A stretch of DNA of 7,016 nt from Candidatus Kaiserbacteria bacterium (GCA_026985835.1 JALSPS010000100.1:1-7016), one strand, 5' to 3'. Shown: positions 1-6,371, numbered from the stretch's first letter. Notes: generated by a model from the sequence alone, not told the origin. Made by a program: numbers and translations.

Positions 1-208
1 GCCTGCGAATTGATAAATTCCCAGATAAATCGCGTCCTCTAAATAAATTCCCGCCACCAACAACAAGCGCAATTTCATATCCTTTATTTTGTATACCCTT
101 TATTTTGTTCGCTGTGCTTTTTAATACATCCTCATTATACTTTTCATCTCCGCTTGAGAGCGCTCCACCCGAAAGTTTTATTAAAATTTTTTTTGGATCT
201 TTTTGCAT
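1..208 (-). CDS. pyrH: UMP kinase, N-terminal part (runs off the left edge)
   Basis: The first 69 codons of a uridylate kinase are present and the rest lies beyond the left edge. UMP kinase transfers phosphate from ATP to UMP to give UDP, feeding all pyrimidine nucleotide synthesis in the cytoplasm; bacterial PyrH belongs to the amino-acid-kinase fold, not the P-loop NMP kinases. The visible family marks are the N-terminal strand KILIKLSGGAL (residues 7-17; the usual form is KLSGEAL, so Glu15 is replaced by Gly) and the glycine-rich loop VVGGGNLFRG (residues 49-58). The start is the ATG at 208, one base after the adk stop (TAA-T-ATG), which suggests translational coupling. No Shine-Dalgarno sequence is present. 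It is the third gene of a gmk-adk-pyrH cassette; frr often follows pyrH in bacteria, but that cannot be seen here. Confidence 0.93.
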   Translation of the reverse strand, partial: MQKDPKKILIKLSGGALSSGDEKYNEDVLKSTANKIKGIQNKGYEIALVVGGGNLFRGRDLSGNLSIRR

Positions 209-209
209 A

Positions 210-857
210 TTAGTTTAAATAACTATTAATTTTATTTTCAATTTCAATAAATACATTTTCGGGAGATTGTTCTCCATTTATACTTATAAGCAGACCTTCT
301 TCTCTGTATTCATCCAATACGGGAGTTGTATATTTTTTAAAGTCCGCAATTCTTGTTAAAATTGCATCTTTTGATTCATCTTCTCGAATCTCTATTATGC
401 CATCACACACATCACATCTATCACTTTTATAATTTGCGGAAAACGGTTTACCACACTGAGAACATACCCTTCTTTGCACCAAACGCTTTATAGCCTCATC
501 TTCAGAAATAACGATGTCTATTACTCTAAATTCTCTGCCTTGTTCAGCCATCCAATTATCAAATAACTTTTTCTGCCCTAAACGCCTTGGGATACCGTCA
601 TATATCATTTTGTCCGGTATACCTTCGGCAAATTGAGTTTTTATTGAATTTAAAAATACATTCATTACCGTCTCATCATCAACCAAATTCCCTTTATTTA
701 TAATTTCACGAACGCGGTTTGCAAGCTCAGAGCTTTCCTTTATTAAAGTACGAAACGCAACCCCCATCTCAAAGATTGTATATCCATATTTTTCTCCAAG
801 CTTTCTGCCTTGAGTTCCTTTACCGCTTCCCTGTATTCCTAAAATTATAAAATCCAT
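210..857 (-). CDS. adk: Adenylate kinase family nucleoside-monophosphate kinase with zinc-type LID
   Basis: A 215-residue protein, the usual length of long-form bacterial adenylate kinase, which interconverts ATP + AMP and 2 ADP in the cytoplasm. The P-loop is GIQGSGKGTQ (residues 7-16, Lys13), slightly off the usual GxPGxGKGTQ. The NMP-binding region has EMGVAFR (30-36) where STGDxLR is usual: Arg36 is kept, but the Thr and Asp are replaced by Met31 and Val33. The DGxPR motif is at 87-91 (DGIPR), with Gln95 behind it. The LID carries Arg129/Arg130 and four cysteines, Cys132, Cys135, Cys148 and Cys151, in the spacing of a structural zinc site. Arg158 and Arg169 fit the two catalytic arginines after the LID. 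The start ATG is one base after the gmk stop (TAA-T-ATG). The family is certain; strict AMP specificity is less so because of the altered NMP pocket. Confidence 0.93.
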   Translation of the reverse strand: MDFIILGIQGSGKGTQGRKLGEKYGYTIFEMGVAFRTLIKESSELANRVREIINKGNLVDDETVMNVFLNSIKTQFAEGIPDKMIYDGIPRRLGQKKLFDNWMAEQGREFRVIDIVISEDEAIKRLVQRRVCSQCGKPFSANYKSDRCDVCDGIIEIREDESKDAILTRIADFKKYTTPVLDEYREEGLLISINGEQSPENVFIEIENKINSYLN

Positions 858-858
858 A

Positions 859-1440
859 TTATTTTATATAACCATTATCTTTTAATAAACTGTATAAATC
901 ATTCACAGCCTCTTGTAGTTTGCCCTCTTTATTAACAATTGTAAAGTCATATATGTCTGTATGCTTCATCCACTCCTTCGTATACTCAATTCGTTCTTTT
1001 ATATATTCTTCTGTTATGTTTCCCCTTTTTCTTATTCTTCTTTCTAAAATATCCAAAGACTCAACGGTTATAAAAACAGCCTTCAGTCCGGGAAATTTCT
1101 TTTTCATATTTATAACTCCTTGATATTCAATTTTCCAAATTGCCAAACCATCAAGTGAAGTTACTCGTTTTATTTCCTCAAGAGTAACTCCATAATAATT
1201 ATCATTATATTGTTTTGCCCATTCAAGCATTTCTCCCGTTTTTATTTTATTCAAAAATTCATTTTTAGATATAAAGTAATACGGATTGCCTTCAGACTCA
1301 CCATAACGCATAGCGCGAGTTGTTGTGGTTATGACTCTATTAATTTTAGTAAGTTTTGATAAGCCGTCTATAATAGAATCCTCGCCGGCGCCGGATGGTC
1401 CTGAAATTATTATGATTTTATTAACATCAATTAGAGACAT
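859..1440 (-). CDS. gmk: Guanylate kinase with lysine-less P-loop
   Basis: A 193-residue guanylate kinase family protein; the family phosphorylates GMP to GDP with ATP in the cytoplasm. Family marks are the strand and P-loop IIIISGPSGAG (9-19), the GMP-binding segment TTTTRAMRYGESEG (38-51, with Arg42, Arg45, Glu48), Tyr54/Tyr55, GEMLEWA (69-75), YYGV (82-85), IEYQG (104-108, usually IDVQG), the LID region ERRIRKRG (133-140) and the ERIEY...E helix after it. The unusual part is the Walker A motif: the family has GPSGxGKST, whereas this protein has GPSGAGEDS (14-22), so the ATP-binding lysine is Glu20 and the next residue is Asp21. The GAG codon is clear in the DNA. Length and the rest of the fold are intact, so this is not a decaying gene. 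A -10-like TATAGT lies 6 nt before the ATG, suggesting its own, possibly leaderless, transcript. Whether it still has guanylate kinase activity is uncertain. Confidence 0.9.
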   Translation of the reverse strand: MSLIDVNKIIIISGPSGAGEDSIIDGLSKLTKINRVITTTTRAMRYGESEGNPYYFISKNEFLNKIKTGEMLEWAKQYNDNYYGVTLEEIKRVTSLDGLAIWKIEYQGVINMKKKFPGLKAVFITVESLDILERRIRKRGNITEEYIKERIEYTKEWMKHTDIYDFTIVNKEGKLQEAVNDLYSLLKDNGYIK

Positions 1441-1446
1441 TACAAT

Positions 1447-1474
1447 ACTATACTTATTTTTAAATCTTAATCAA
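1447..1474 (-). promoter_or_regulatory. Candidate promoter of the gmk-adk-pyrH cassette, leaderless geometry
   Basis: On the minus strand, TTGATT (1474-1469) and TATAGT (1452-1447) are separated by 16 nt and match the sigma-70 -35 and -10 boxes at 4/6 and 5/6 positions. The -10 box ends six bases before the gmk ATG, so the expected transcription start falls on the A of the ATG at 1440. The -35 box begins directly after the TGA stop of the upstream gene. No terminator is visible between the two genes, so read-through from upstream is also possible. Chance matches are common in DNA this AT-rich. Confidence 0.42.
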
Positions 1475-3073
1475 TCAAAAAGCTTGCCAATTTGTAACCG
1501 CATCCCATAGAGAACCTACGGCTTTAACAAAACCACCCCAAACCCTCGACATAATCCCAACATTTTCAGCAGAACTTGTCTTTCGCTCGGAAGCTATCCC
1601 CCCGCTTGAGTATGACGGATAAATAACACCATCAAATAAATCAGTTGTTTTATCTCGTTTTTCAGGCAAATTATAATAATCCACCCAATTGTGTCTTTGC
1701 CATGGTTTTTTTAATAAAGATGGACTTATATCCGAATTTGATTGATTTTGATCTTGATAAGAATCATTCAGTAACTGTTCTTCAAGATTTGAATTGGTTA
1801 ATAAATCTGTAGCTTCTTTTAACGAGGTTTGTTTATCGGGAGTATCTTGCGGATAAGAGTTAATGGCATTATAAATTTTGGAAACAGGCTGAGCTAAATA
1901 ATAAATAAATGACGCTTTTTGCTCTTGAGATTGATTTGGTTCGGAGTTTTGCCGGTTTTGACCAGGGCTGAAATCTTCATTTTGGGTATAATTTGAACCG
2001 GTAGAATCAAGAGTGTCTGAGTCATTAGATTCGGAAGAATATGAATTAGTTGCTTCACTATCATTATAATTTTCATCTTGAGTATCCAAACTCCATTCGT
2101 CAGATGTTGTTGCATTCCAATCTTCCAAACTGTCATCGGTTGAACTTGCGGTTAATTCATTATCCATATTGTCTCTATATATATCCCCACCCTCATCCTT
2201 CCAAGAAAGATTGTCTGGATCTGTATTTTCATTATAATTTTGCATATCTTCTTGGCTTTGTGTCGGGTCTATATTTGGATCTTCTTGACCACCAAATGTT
2301 GGATCCGGAGACTGGTATTCCGGATTTGAATATGGACTTATCGGGTCAACTTGCCCCACTCCATCTTGAATTGAAATCGGGTCTTGCATTCCGACATTTG
2401 GCGGAGGTGTGTAATTGATTTTTCCAAAGGCATAAGCGAGTCCCTTTTTTATATCCGATTGATTATATGGAAAACCGCCATTTTCATGACATGCCATAAT
2501 CGCTGCAATTTTACCAATTATATTTGGATCATTTGGATTATATACAAGATGAGGAGATATACCGGTGCCGTTTGAAACAAACTTAACATAAGCGGCAGTA
2601 TTATTGCCACCATGACCAGGAGGCGCCCATCTTAATAATGCTTTTGTTATCGTACATTTTCCATATTGTCCACAATATTTACGCAACAAATCAACTTGCG
2701 CTGCAAACCCTTGAACTATTGATGGAAAAGTTGAAATCTTTAAATATTTTGTTTGTTCATATTTGTATGCCCCCCACTTGCGAGCATGTTTACCCCACAT
2801 TATATTTCCGGTATTTTTATTTCTACATGCAGCATTACAAACATTGGAACCACACTTTCCGTAAGATTTTATTCTTCCCAGCCATGTCTCAAAATTCTGT
2901 AGTCCCAAATTTGCAACATCTTCATCTCGCGTAAGCCCGCAAGGTAGGCCTTGAGCTTTCGCGCGTTGGCATTCTTCAGGCGTCATTTGTCTATATGGAG
3001 ATTGCGCATATATAAAAAACGGCAAAAATATAAAAAAAGCCGAAAAAATAAATACTACCAACCTTTTTGTCAT
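1475..3073 (-). CDS. Predicted exported protein with phage-type 'structural protein' domain and long acidic linker
   Basis: A 532-residue protein without an assigned function. It begins with a signal peptide: Lys3/Arg4, a Phe/Ile-rich core (5-22) and a plausible cleavage after Ala23. All eight cysteines (35, 45, 74, 79, 83, 134, 140, 195) lie in the first 195 residues, consistent with disulfides in an exported domain. Residues about 60-215 resemble a domain I recall from phage and bacterial proteins annotated 'structural protein': an N-terminal RNKNTGNI (84-91, family RNNNPGNI), then LLRWAPP (146-152), NNTAAYVKFVS (157-167), a GISP segment (171-174) and HENGG (196-200). Residues 222-272 are rich in Pro and Asp. 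Residues 262-384 are strongly acidic and rich in Asn, Ser and Gln (33 Asp/Glu against 3 Lys/Arg by my count) and are probably disordered. The tail (505-532) could form a Trp-containing amphipathic helix. A wall-active or surface role is possible, but no catalytic residue is established. It stands alone behind the secY terminator and ends in TGA, the only gene here that does. Confidence 0.85.
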   Translation of the reverse strand: MTKRLVVFIFSAFFIFLPFFIYAQSPYRQMTPEECQRAKAQGLPCGLTRDEDVANLGLQNFETWLGRIKSYGKCGSNVCNAACRNKNTGNIMWGKHARKWGAYKYEQTKYLKISTFPSIVQGFAAQVDLLRKYCGQYGKCTITKALLRWAPPGHGGNNTAAYVKFVSNGTGISPHLVYNPNDPNIIGKIAAIMACHENGGFPYNQSDIKKGLAYAFGKINYTPPPNVGMQDPISIQDGVGQVDPISPYSNPEYQSPDPTFGGQEDPNIDPTQSQEDMQNYNENTDPDNLSWKDEGGDIYRDNMDNELTASSTDDSLEDWNATTSDEWSLDTQDENYNDSEATNSYSSESNDSDTLDSTGSNYTQNEDFSPGQNRQNSEPNQSQEQKASFIYYLAQPVSKIYNAINSYPQDTPDKQTSLKEATDLLTNSNLEEQLLNDSYQDQNQSNSDISPSLLKKPWQRHNWVDYYNLPEKRDKTTDLFDGVIYPSYSSGGIASERKTSSAENVGIMSRVWGGFVKAVGSLWDAVTNWQAF

Positions 3074-3080
3074 ATCGTAT

Positions 3081-3108
3081 ATTATATCTTAGTTAATAAA
3101 ACAAACAA
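3081..3108 (-). promoter_or_regulatory. Candidate promoter of the exported-protein gene, leaderless geometry
   Basis: On the minus strand a perfect -10 box TATAAT (3086-3081) lies seven bases before the ATG at 3073. A weak -35 candidate, TTGTTT (3108-3103), sits 16 nt upstream and overlaps the end of the secY terminator U-tract. The expected start of transcription is at or one base before the ATG, so the mRNA would be leaderless; there is also no Shine-Dalgarno sequence. Because the secY terminator separates this gene from the ribosomal operon, it needs a promoter of its own, and this is the only space for it. Confidence 0.55.
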
Positions 3109-3137
3109 AAAAACGAGTTGTGGACAACCCGTTTTTT
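3107..3137 (-). terminator. Intrinsic terminator behind secY, nearly symmetrical
   Basis: Read on the minus strand, the arms CGGGTTG and CAACTCG (plus-strand positions 3131-3125 and 3120-3114) pair around a four-base loop (UCCA in the RNA) with one G-U pair. They are flanked by an A-run before and a run of seven U after, so the A/U runs extend the stem by about six pairs. This lies 22 bases past the secY stop and should end the spc transcript. The plus-strand version would also look like a terminator, but no plus-strand gene is present. Confidence 0.88.
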
Positions 3138-3159
3138 AATACCAAAATAAAAACTGATA

Positions 3160-4425
3160 TTACTTATATTCGTGGTCTGTTAGTTGAGTATCAACACGCT
3201 TTACCAAATCAAGAACAACAGCGACAACAATCAACAAAGCCGTTCCGCCTATTGTTAGAACCGTTATACCCGTAAGCCATTGAACTACAATCGGCAATAC
3301 CGCAATAATCGCCAAAAACAAAGCTCCCGCTAAAGTGATTCTCGTTACCACAACACCAAGGTAATCTTCAGTATGCTCACCTGGGCGAATACCGGGAATA
3401 AACGCTCCTCTTTTTTGTAAATCTTCCGCAACTTTATGTGGTTCAAATGTAATTGCGGTATAAAAGAAAGTAAATAGAAATACCAAAGCAAAATACAAAA
3501 TACCGTAAATAAATTGGTTAGCTAAAGAATTGCGTAAAAATTCCGCCACGGAAGCAATTGCGGATATATTTGAGTTAATCAAGAAACCGGCAATCATTTG
3601 TGGAAAAAGTAAAATAGAAAGCGCAAAAATTATCGGGATAACACCGGCTTGATTAACGCGCAAAGGAAGAGTTGAATGTCCAACTTGTAAATTACCGGAA
3701 CGAGCATATGTGATTTTTATTGGTCTCTCGGCCTCTGTTATAAACACAACCGCTGCCGTAACAAAAAGCGCAAGAGCAAAAAGACCCAGATAAGCAGGAA
3801 GCTGAGTTATATCAAATGTAAATGCGAGCTGACTAAGCGCGCTTGGAATTCTTGAAACTATACCCGCAAAAATTATAAGCGAAACACCATTCCCGATTCC
3901 AAACTCGGTAACAAGCTCTCCAATCCACATAAGGAGCACAGAACCGGCAACAACAACCGTAACATTTGTTATTGTTGTAAGTAAATCCATTTGAGGTATT
4001 ATTCCCTGCTTCGTAAGCAACATTAAAAAACCATAAGCTTGAAGCGTAGCGAGAGGAACAGACAAATATCTCGAATACTGTGCAAATTTTGCGCGACCAG
4101 CTTCTCCCTCCTCATGATACATAGATTTTATTTTGGGAGAAAGTATTGTCATAAGTTGCATTATAATACTTGCTGTAATGAACGGGCCAACACCAAGCAT
4201 AACTATTGAGAGGTTTGCAAGTCCTCCACCTGAAAATATACTCGCCAAATTTAAAAATTGATTATTTTCAAAGAATTGTCTTAGTTTTTCTATATCAATT
4301 CCGGGAATTGGTATATTTGCCAAAGCTCTAAAGACTAAAAAAGCAAAAAGTACAAACAAGATTCGCCTAAGCAACATTTTGTCTGCGAAAATTAATTTAA
4401 ATTTATGTGATAGCTCATCAAACAT
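3160..4425 (-). CDS. secY: Preprotein translocase subunit SecY
   Basis: The central channel subunit of the Sec translocon in the cytoplasmic membrane, which works with SecE/SecG and SecA or the ribosome to export and insert proteins. At 421 residues it is close to the family length (443 in E. coli), with a slightly short cytoplasmic tail. Family marks are the first membrane helix (about 20-37) followed by IPIPGID (38-44), a Gly-rich plug region (64-80, SGGGLANLSIVMLGVGP), MYHEEGEAGRAKFAQYSRYL (102-121), the GIGNGVSLIIFAGI segment (176-189), ERPIKITYA (233-241), LPLRVNQAGVIPIIFA (254-269), PHKVAEDLQKRGAFIPGIRP (329-348) in the loop that contacts SecA and the ribosome, and the last helices through about 406. 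It starts one base after the rplO stop (TAA-T-ATG) and is last in the ribosomal unit, just before a strong terminator. Confidence 0.98.
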   Translation of the reverse strand: MFDELSHKFKLIFADKMLLRRILFVLFAFLVFRALANIPIPGIDIEKLRQFFENNQFLNLASIFSGGGLANLSIVMLGVGPFITASIIMQLMTILSPKIKSMYHEEGEAGRAKFAQYSRYLSVPLATLQAYGFLMLLTKQGIIPQMDLLTTITNVTVVVAGSVLLMWIGELVTEFGIGNGVSLIIFAGIVSRIPSALSQLAFTFDITQLPAYLGLFALALFVTAAVVFITEAERPIKITYARSGNLQVGHSTLPLRVNQAGVIPIIFALSILLFPQMIAGFLINSNISAIASVAEFLRNSLANQFIYGILYFALVFLFTFFYTAITFEPHKVAEDLQKRGAFIPGIRPGEHTEDYLGVVVTRITLAGALFLAIIAVLPIVVQWLTGITVLTIGGTALLIVVAVVLDLVKRVDTQLTDHEYK

Positions 4426-4426
4426 A

Positions 4427-4882
4427 TTATTCTGTTACGGTGCCACCAGCTTTTTCAATCGCTTCTTTCGCTGATTTTGATATTTTAACTCCGGATACTG
4501 TAAGTTTTTTAGTTATTTCTCCAGTTGATAGAATTTTAGCCGGTTTGATTTTTCCATTTCGTTTTTCAACTAACCCTTTTTCATATAAGGCTTGTAGCGT
4601 TACATTATCTCCATCTGAAAAAGCGGAATTAAGAGCACCCAAAGCTACGGGAAGATATTTTATTCTTGAATCATTTACAGTTCGGGAGCGATTGTTTCCA
4701 AAACCACGCAATTTTGGAAGTTTCTTTATCAAATCTCTCATTTCAGGACGAATACCATGCCCTCCATGCTGGTGCTGACCCTTATGACCTCTTCCGGAAG
4801 TTTTTCCTCTCTTTCCGCCACGCCCAACGCGTTTTGCGGTTTTAAATTTTGTTTTCGGTTTTATATCGTTTAATTGAACCAT
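4427..4882 (-). CDS. rplO: 50S ribosomal protein L15 (uL15)
   Basis: A 151-residue large-subunit protein that binds 23S rRNA during 50S assembly. The N-terminal half has the typical basic, Gly-rich extended region: LNDIKPK (4-10), KRVGRGGKRGKTSGRGHKGQ (17-36) and LPKLRGFG (55-62). The FEGGQ-type segment common in other bacteria is replaced by HGIRPEMRDLIKK (42-54). The C-terminal globular half contains VTLQALYEKGL (94-104) and ends with KAGGTVTE (144-151), matching the family's conserved GG near the C-terminus. It begins four bases after the rpsE stop; rpmD, which usually lies between rpsE and rplO, is absent. A short TAGG lies before the start but is too weak to call a ribosome binding site. 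Confidence 0.97.
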   Translation of the reverse strand: MVQLNDIKPKTKFKTAKRVGRGGKRGKTSGRGHKGQHQHGGHGIRPEMRDLIKKLPKLRGFGNNRSRTVNDSRIKYLPVALGALNSAFSDGDNVTLQALYEKGLVEKRNGKIKPAKILSTGEITKKLTVSGVKISKSAKEAIEKAGGTVTE

Positions 4883-4886
4883 AAGC

Positions 4887-5474
4887 CTACTTTATTTTTT
4901 TAAGAGCCAATATCGTCGCTCTTGCGATGTTTATCTTATTTTTGCTACGAGTTAAAATCTTTGCCGTAACATCTGTTACTCCGGCAAAATCAAGAGTTGT
5001 TCTTAATGCTGCGCCGGCAACAAGCCCTCGTCCTTTTGCAGGTTTTATATCTACAACCGAGGCGCCATATTTTGCCTCAACATTATGTGGAATACTATTT
5101 GATTCTGTTCTTTTTACTGTAATCATATTTTTCTTTGCATCTCTGAGGGCTTTTTGAATCGCTAAAGCGGTATCACCCGCTTTCCCGACGCCAACACCAA
5201 CTCTACCGTTTTTATCACCTATAATCATAGTTACAGAAAAACTAAAACGACGCCCACCCGCCATCACACGCACAACTCTGCGTATATCAACAATTTTTTG
5301 TTCAAATTCGGGTTTGCGCTCAATGCGTTCTTTTTTTGAACGACGAGGTCTGCGAGATCTTTTTGTAATTTTTTTGTTTTTACCTGTATCTAATTCTTTA
5401 TTGTTTGAAAGCGCTTCTTTTTTTGAAGTCTTTTCATCAGGTTTATTTTCTTGTTTTTGTTCTTTTTGATTCAT
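4887..5474 (-). CDS. rpsE: 30S ribosomal protein S5 (uS5) with a long charged N-terminal extension
   Basis: A small-subunit protein involved in decoding accuracy and mRNA entry. At 195 residues it is longer than E. coli S5 (167), but the size is distributed differently. Residues 1-56 are a Lys/Arg/Glu/Asn-rich, probably disordered extension with a basic patch KRSRRPRRSKKER (38-50). The conserved core begins near residue 57. It includes RRVVRVMAGGRRFSFSV (65-81), GDKNGRVGVGVGKAGD (86-101) and AIQKALRDAKKNMI (105-118) of the double-stranded RNA-binding part, followed by the second domain with PAKGRGLVAGAALRTTLDFAG (residues 145-165) and NIARATILALK (182-192). The protein stops soon after that helix, so the C-terminal tail of E. 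coli S5 is missing. It starts nine bases after rplR, without a Shine-Dalgarno sequence, and ends with TAG. Confidence 0.97.
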   Translation of the reverse strand: MNQKEQKQENKPDEKTSKKEALSNNKELDTGKNKKITKRSRRPRRSKKERIERKPEFEQKIVDIRRVVRVMAGGRRFSFSVTMIIGDKNGRVGVGVGKAGDTALAIQKALRDAKKNMITVKRTESNSIPHNVEAKYGASVVDIKPAKGRGLVAGAALRTTLDFAGVTDVTAKILTRSKNKINIARATILALKKIK

Positions 5475-5483
5475 TATAATTTA

Positions 5484-5834
5484 TTAAAATTCTAAACCTG
5501 CTTCTCTAACAGAATCTGCAAATAATTTTATGTTTCCGGTATACTCAAAACCTCCTCTATCAAAAACAACTTTTTTAATTTTTTTTGATTTTGCTTCTTC
5601 GGCCAATTTTTGAGCTGCGGATTGTAACTTTTCTTTTTTTGTCGAGCCATCAATTTTTGATGTAGCAACAGCAACAAGTGTTGTGCCATTTTCATCATTT
5701 ATCAGCTGAGCGCGAAGCTGGGTATTTGATTTGTGTACGCTGAGTCTTGGTCGCAAAGCTGTACCAAAAATCCTCGCTCTTATTCTGCGACGGCGCGCTG
5801 TTCTCTTTTGTTGTTTTTTTATTGACTTATTCAT
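5484..5834 (-). CDS. rplR: 50S ribosomal protein L18 (uL18)
   Basis: A 116-residue 5S rRNA-binding protein of the 50S central protuberance, the usual bacterial length. The basic N-terminus RRRRIRARIFGT (14-25) and RPRLSVHKSN (28-37) match the family, as do RAQLINDENGTTL (41-53), the VVFDRGGFEYTGNIK segment (89-103) and the C-terminal REAGLEF (110-116), which is nearly the family consensus REAGLxF. It begins four bases after the rplF stop and nine bases before rpsE, in the standard spc order L6-L18-S5. Nothing is missing from the family core. Confidence 0.98.
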   Translation of the reverse strand: MNKSIKKQQKRTARRRRIRARIFGTALRPRLSVHKSNTQLRAQLINDENGTTLVAVATSKIDGSTKKEKLQSAAQKLAEEAKSKKIKKVVFDRGGFEYTGNIKLFADSVREAGLEF

Positions 5835-5838
5835 AATT

Positions 5839-6366
5839 TTATCCAGCTACTCTTTTACCCTCTTTTCGTCTTATAATCTCATCAACATATCTTATCCCCT
5901 TTCCTTTATATGGTTCAGGTTTTTTAACCGCCCTTACCACAGCTGCAAACTGTCCAACATTTTCTTTATTAATACCTTTTATTGTAATGGTATTTTTCTC
6001 AACCTCAACCTGTAAATCATCAGGAACATCCAACTCAACAGGATGAGAAAAACCAACCTCCAGAACAAGTTTTTTGCCTTGTAAATTAACCTTAAAACCA
6101 ATTCCTTCTACAACCAACTGTTTCTGAAATCCGTCATTTACTCCAATTATCATATTTTTTATAAGAGAAGCCATTGTACCCCACATAGGAGTATTTTCTT
6201 TTACCGGTTCAACCCTAACCTCTGATCCATCAACAACCACTTTTACATCTTTGTGTGTTGATTGCTTTAATTCACCACCTTTCCCTTTTACCATAATAAA
6301 ATCATCAGAAACAATTACTTCAGTTCCTGTGGGTATTGTTATTGGTTTTTTTCCTATCCTGCTCAT
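5839..6366 (-). CDS. rplF: 50S ribosomal protein L6 (uL6)
   Basis: A 175-residue large-subunit protein with two related domains, lying near the GTPase-associated region and the sarcin-ricin loop. It opens with the classic MSRIGKKPITIP (1-12). The middle holds WGTMASLIKNMIIGVNDGF (62-80) and the domain-2 start LVVEGIGFKV (84-93) with LEVGFSHPV (102-110). It ends with the strongly conserved KKPEPYKGKGIRY (148-160) and RRKEGKRVAG (166-175). I place the start at the ATG at 6366, five bases after the rpsH stop, because it gives the family's N-terminus. An in-frame TTG at 6378 would add four residues (MVII) and overlap rpsH, and it has no family support. Confidence 0.98.
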   Translation of the reverse strand: MSRIGKKPITIPTGTEVIVSDDFIMVKGKGGELKQSTHKDVKVVVDGSEVRVEPVKENTPMWGTMASLIKNMIIGVNDGFQKQLVVEGIGFKVNLQGKKLVLEVGFSHPVELDVPDDLQVEVEKNTITIKGINKENVGQFAAVVRAVKKPEPYKGKGIRYVDEIIRRKEGKRVAG

Positions 6367-6371
6367 AATTA

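Noticed and set aside
1475..1477. TGA as a sense codon (glycine code of Absconditabacteria/Gracilibacteria)
   Set aside because: No gene contains an in-frame TGA, glycine is encoded by GGN throughout, and reading through this single TGA would add only five residues before a TAA. The standard code explains the window.
1441..1500. Intrinsic terminator between the exported-protein gene and gmk
   Set aside because: No stem followed by a U-run could be found; the short gap is AT-rich but unstructured to the eye.
2070..2150. Calcium-binding (EF-hand or dockerin-like) motif in the acidic linker
   Set aside because: Aspartates are frequent, but the regular DxDxDG spacing with flanking hydrophobic helices is not present; composition alone explains the matches.
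2050..2418. Open frame of 122 codons on the plus strand, opposite the exported-protein gene
   Set aside because: It lies wholly inside a longer gene with a signal peptide and recognisable domain. The translated product is rich in His, Leu and Tyr, as expected for the antisense of an Asp/Asn/Ser/Gln-rich region, and it has no family features.
3107..3137. Terminator serving a plus-strand transcript
   Set aside because: The hairpin is nearly symmetrical and could work in both directions, but there is no plausible plus-strand gene on either side of it.
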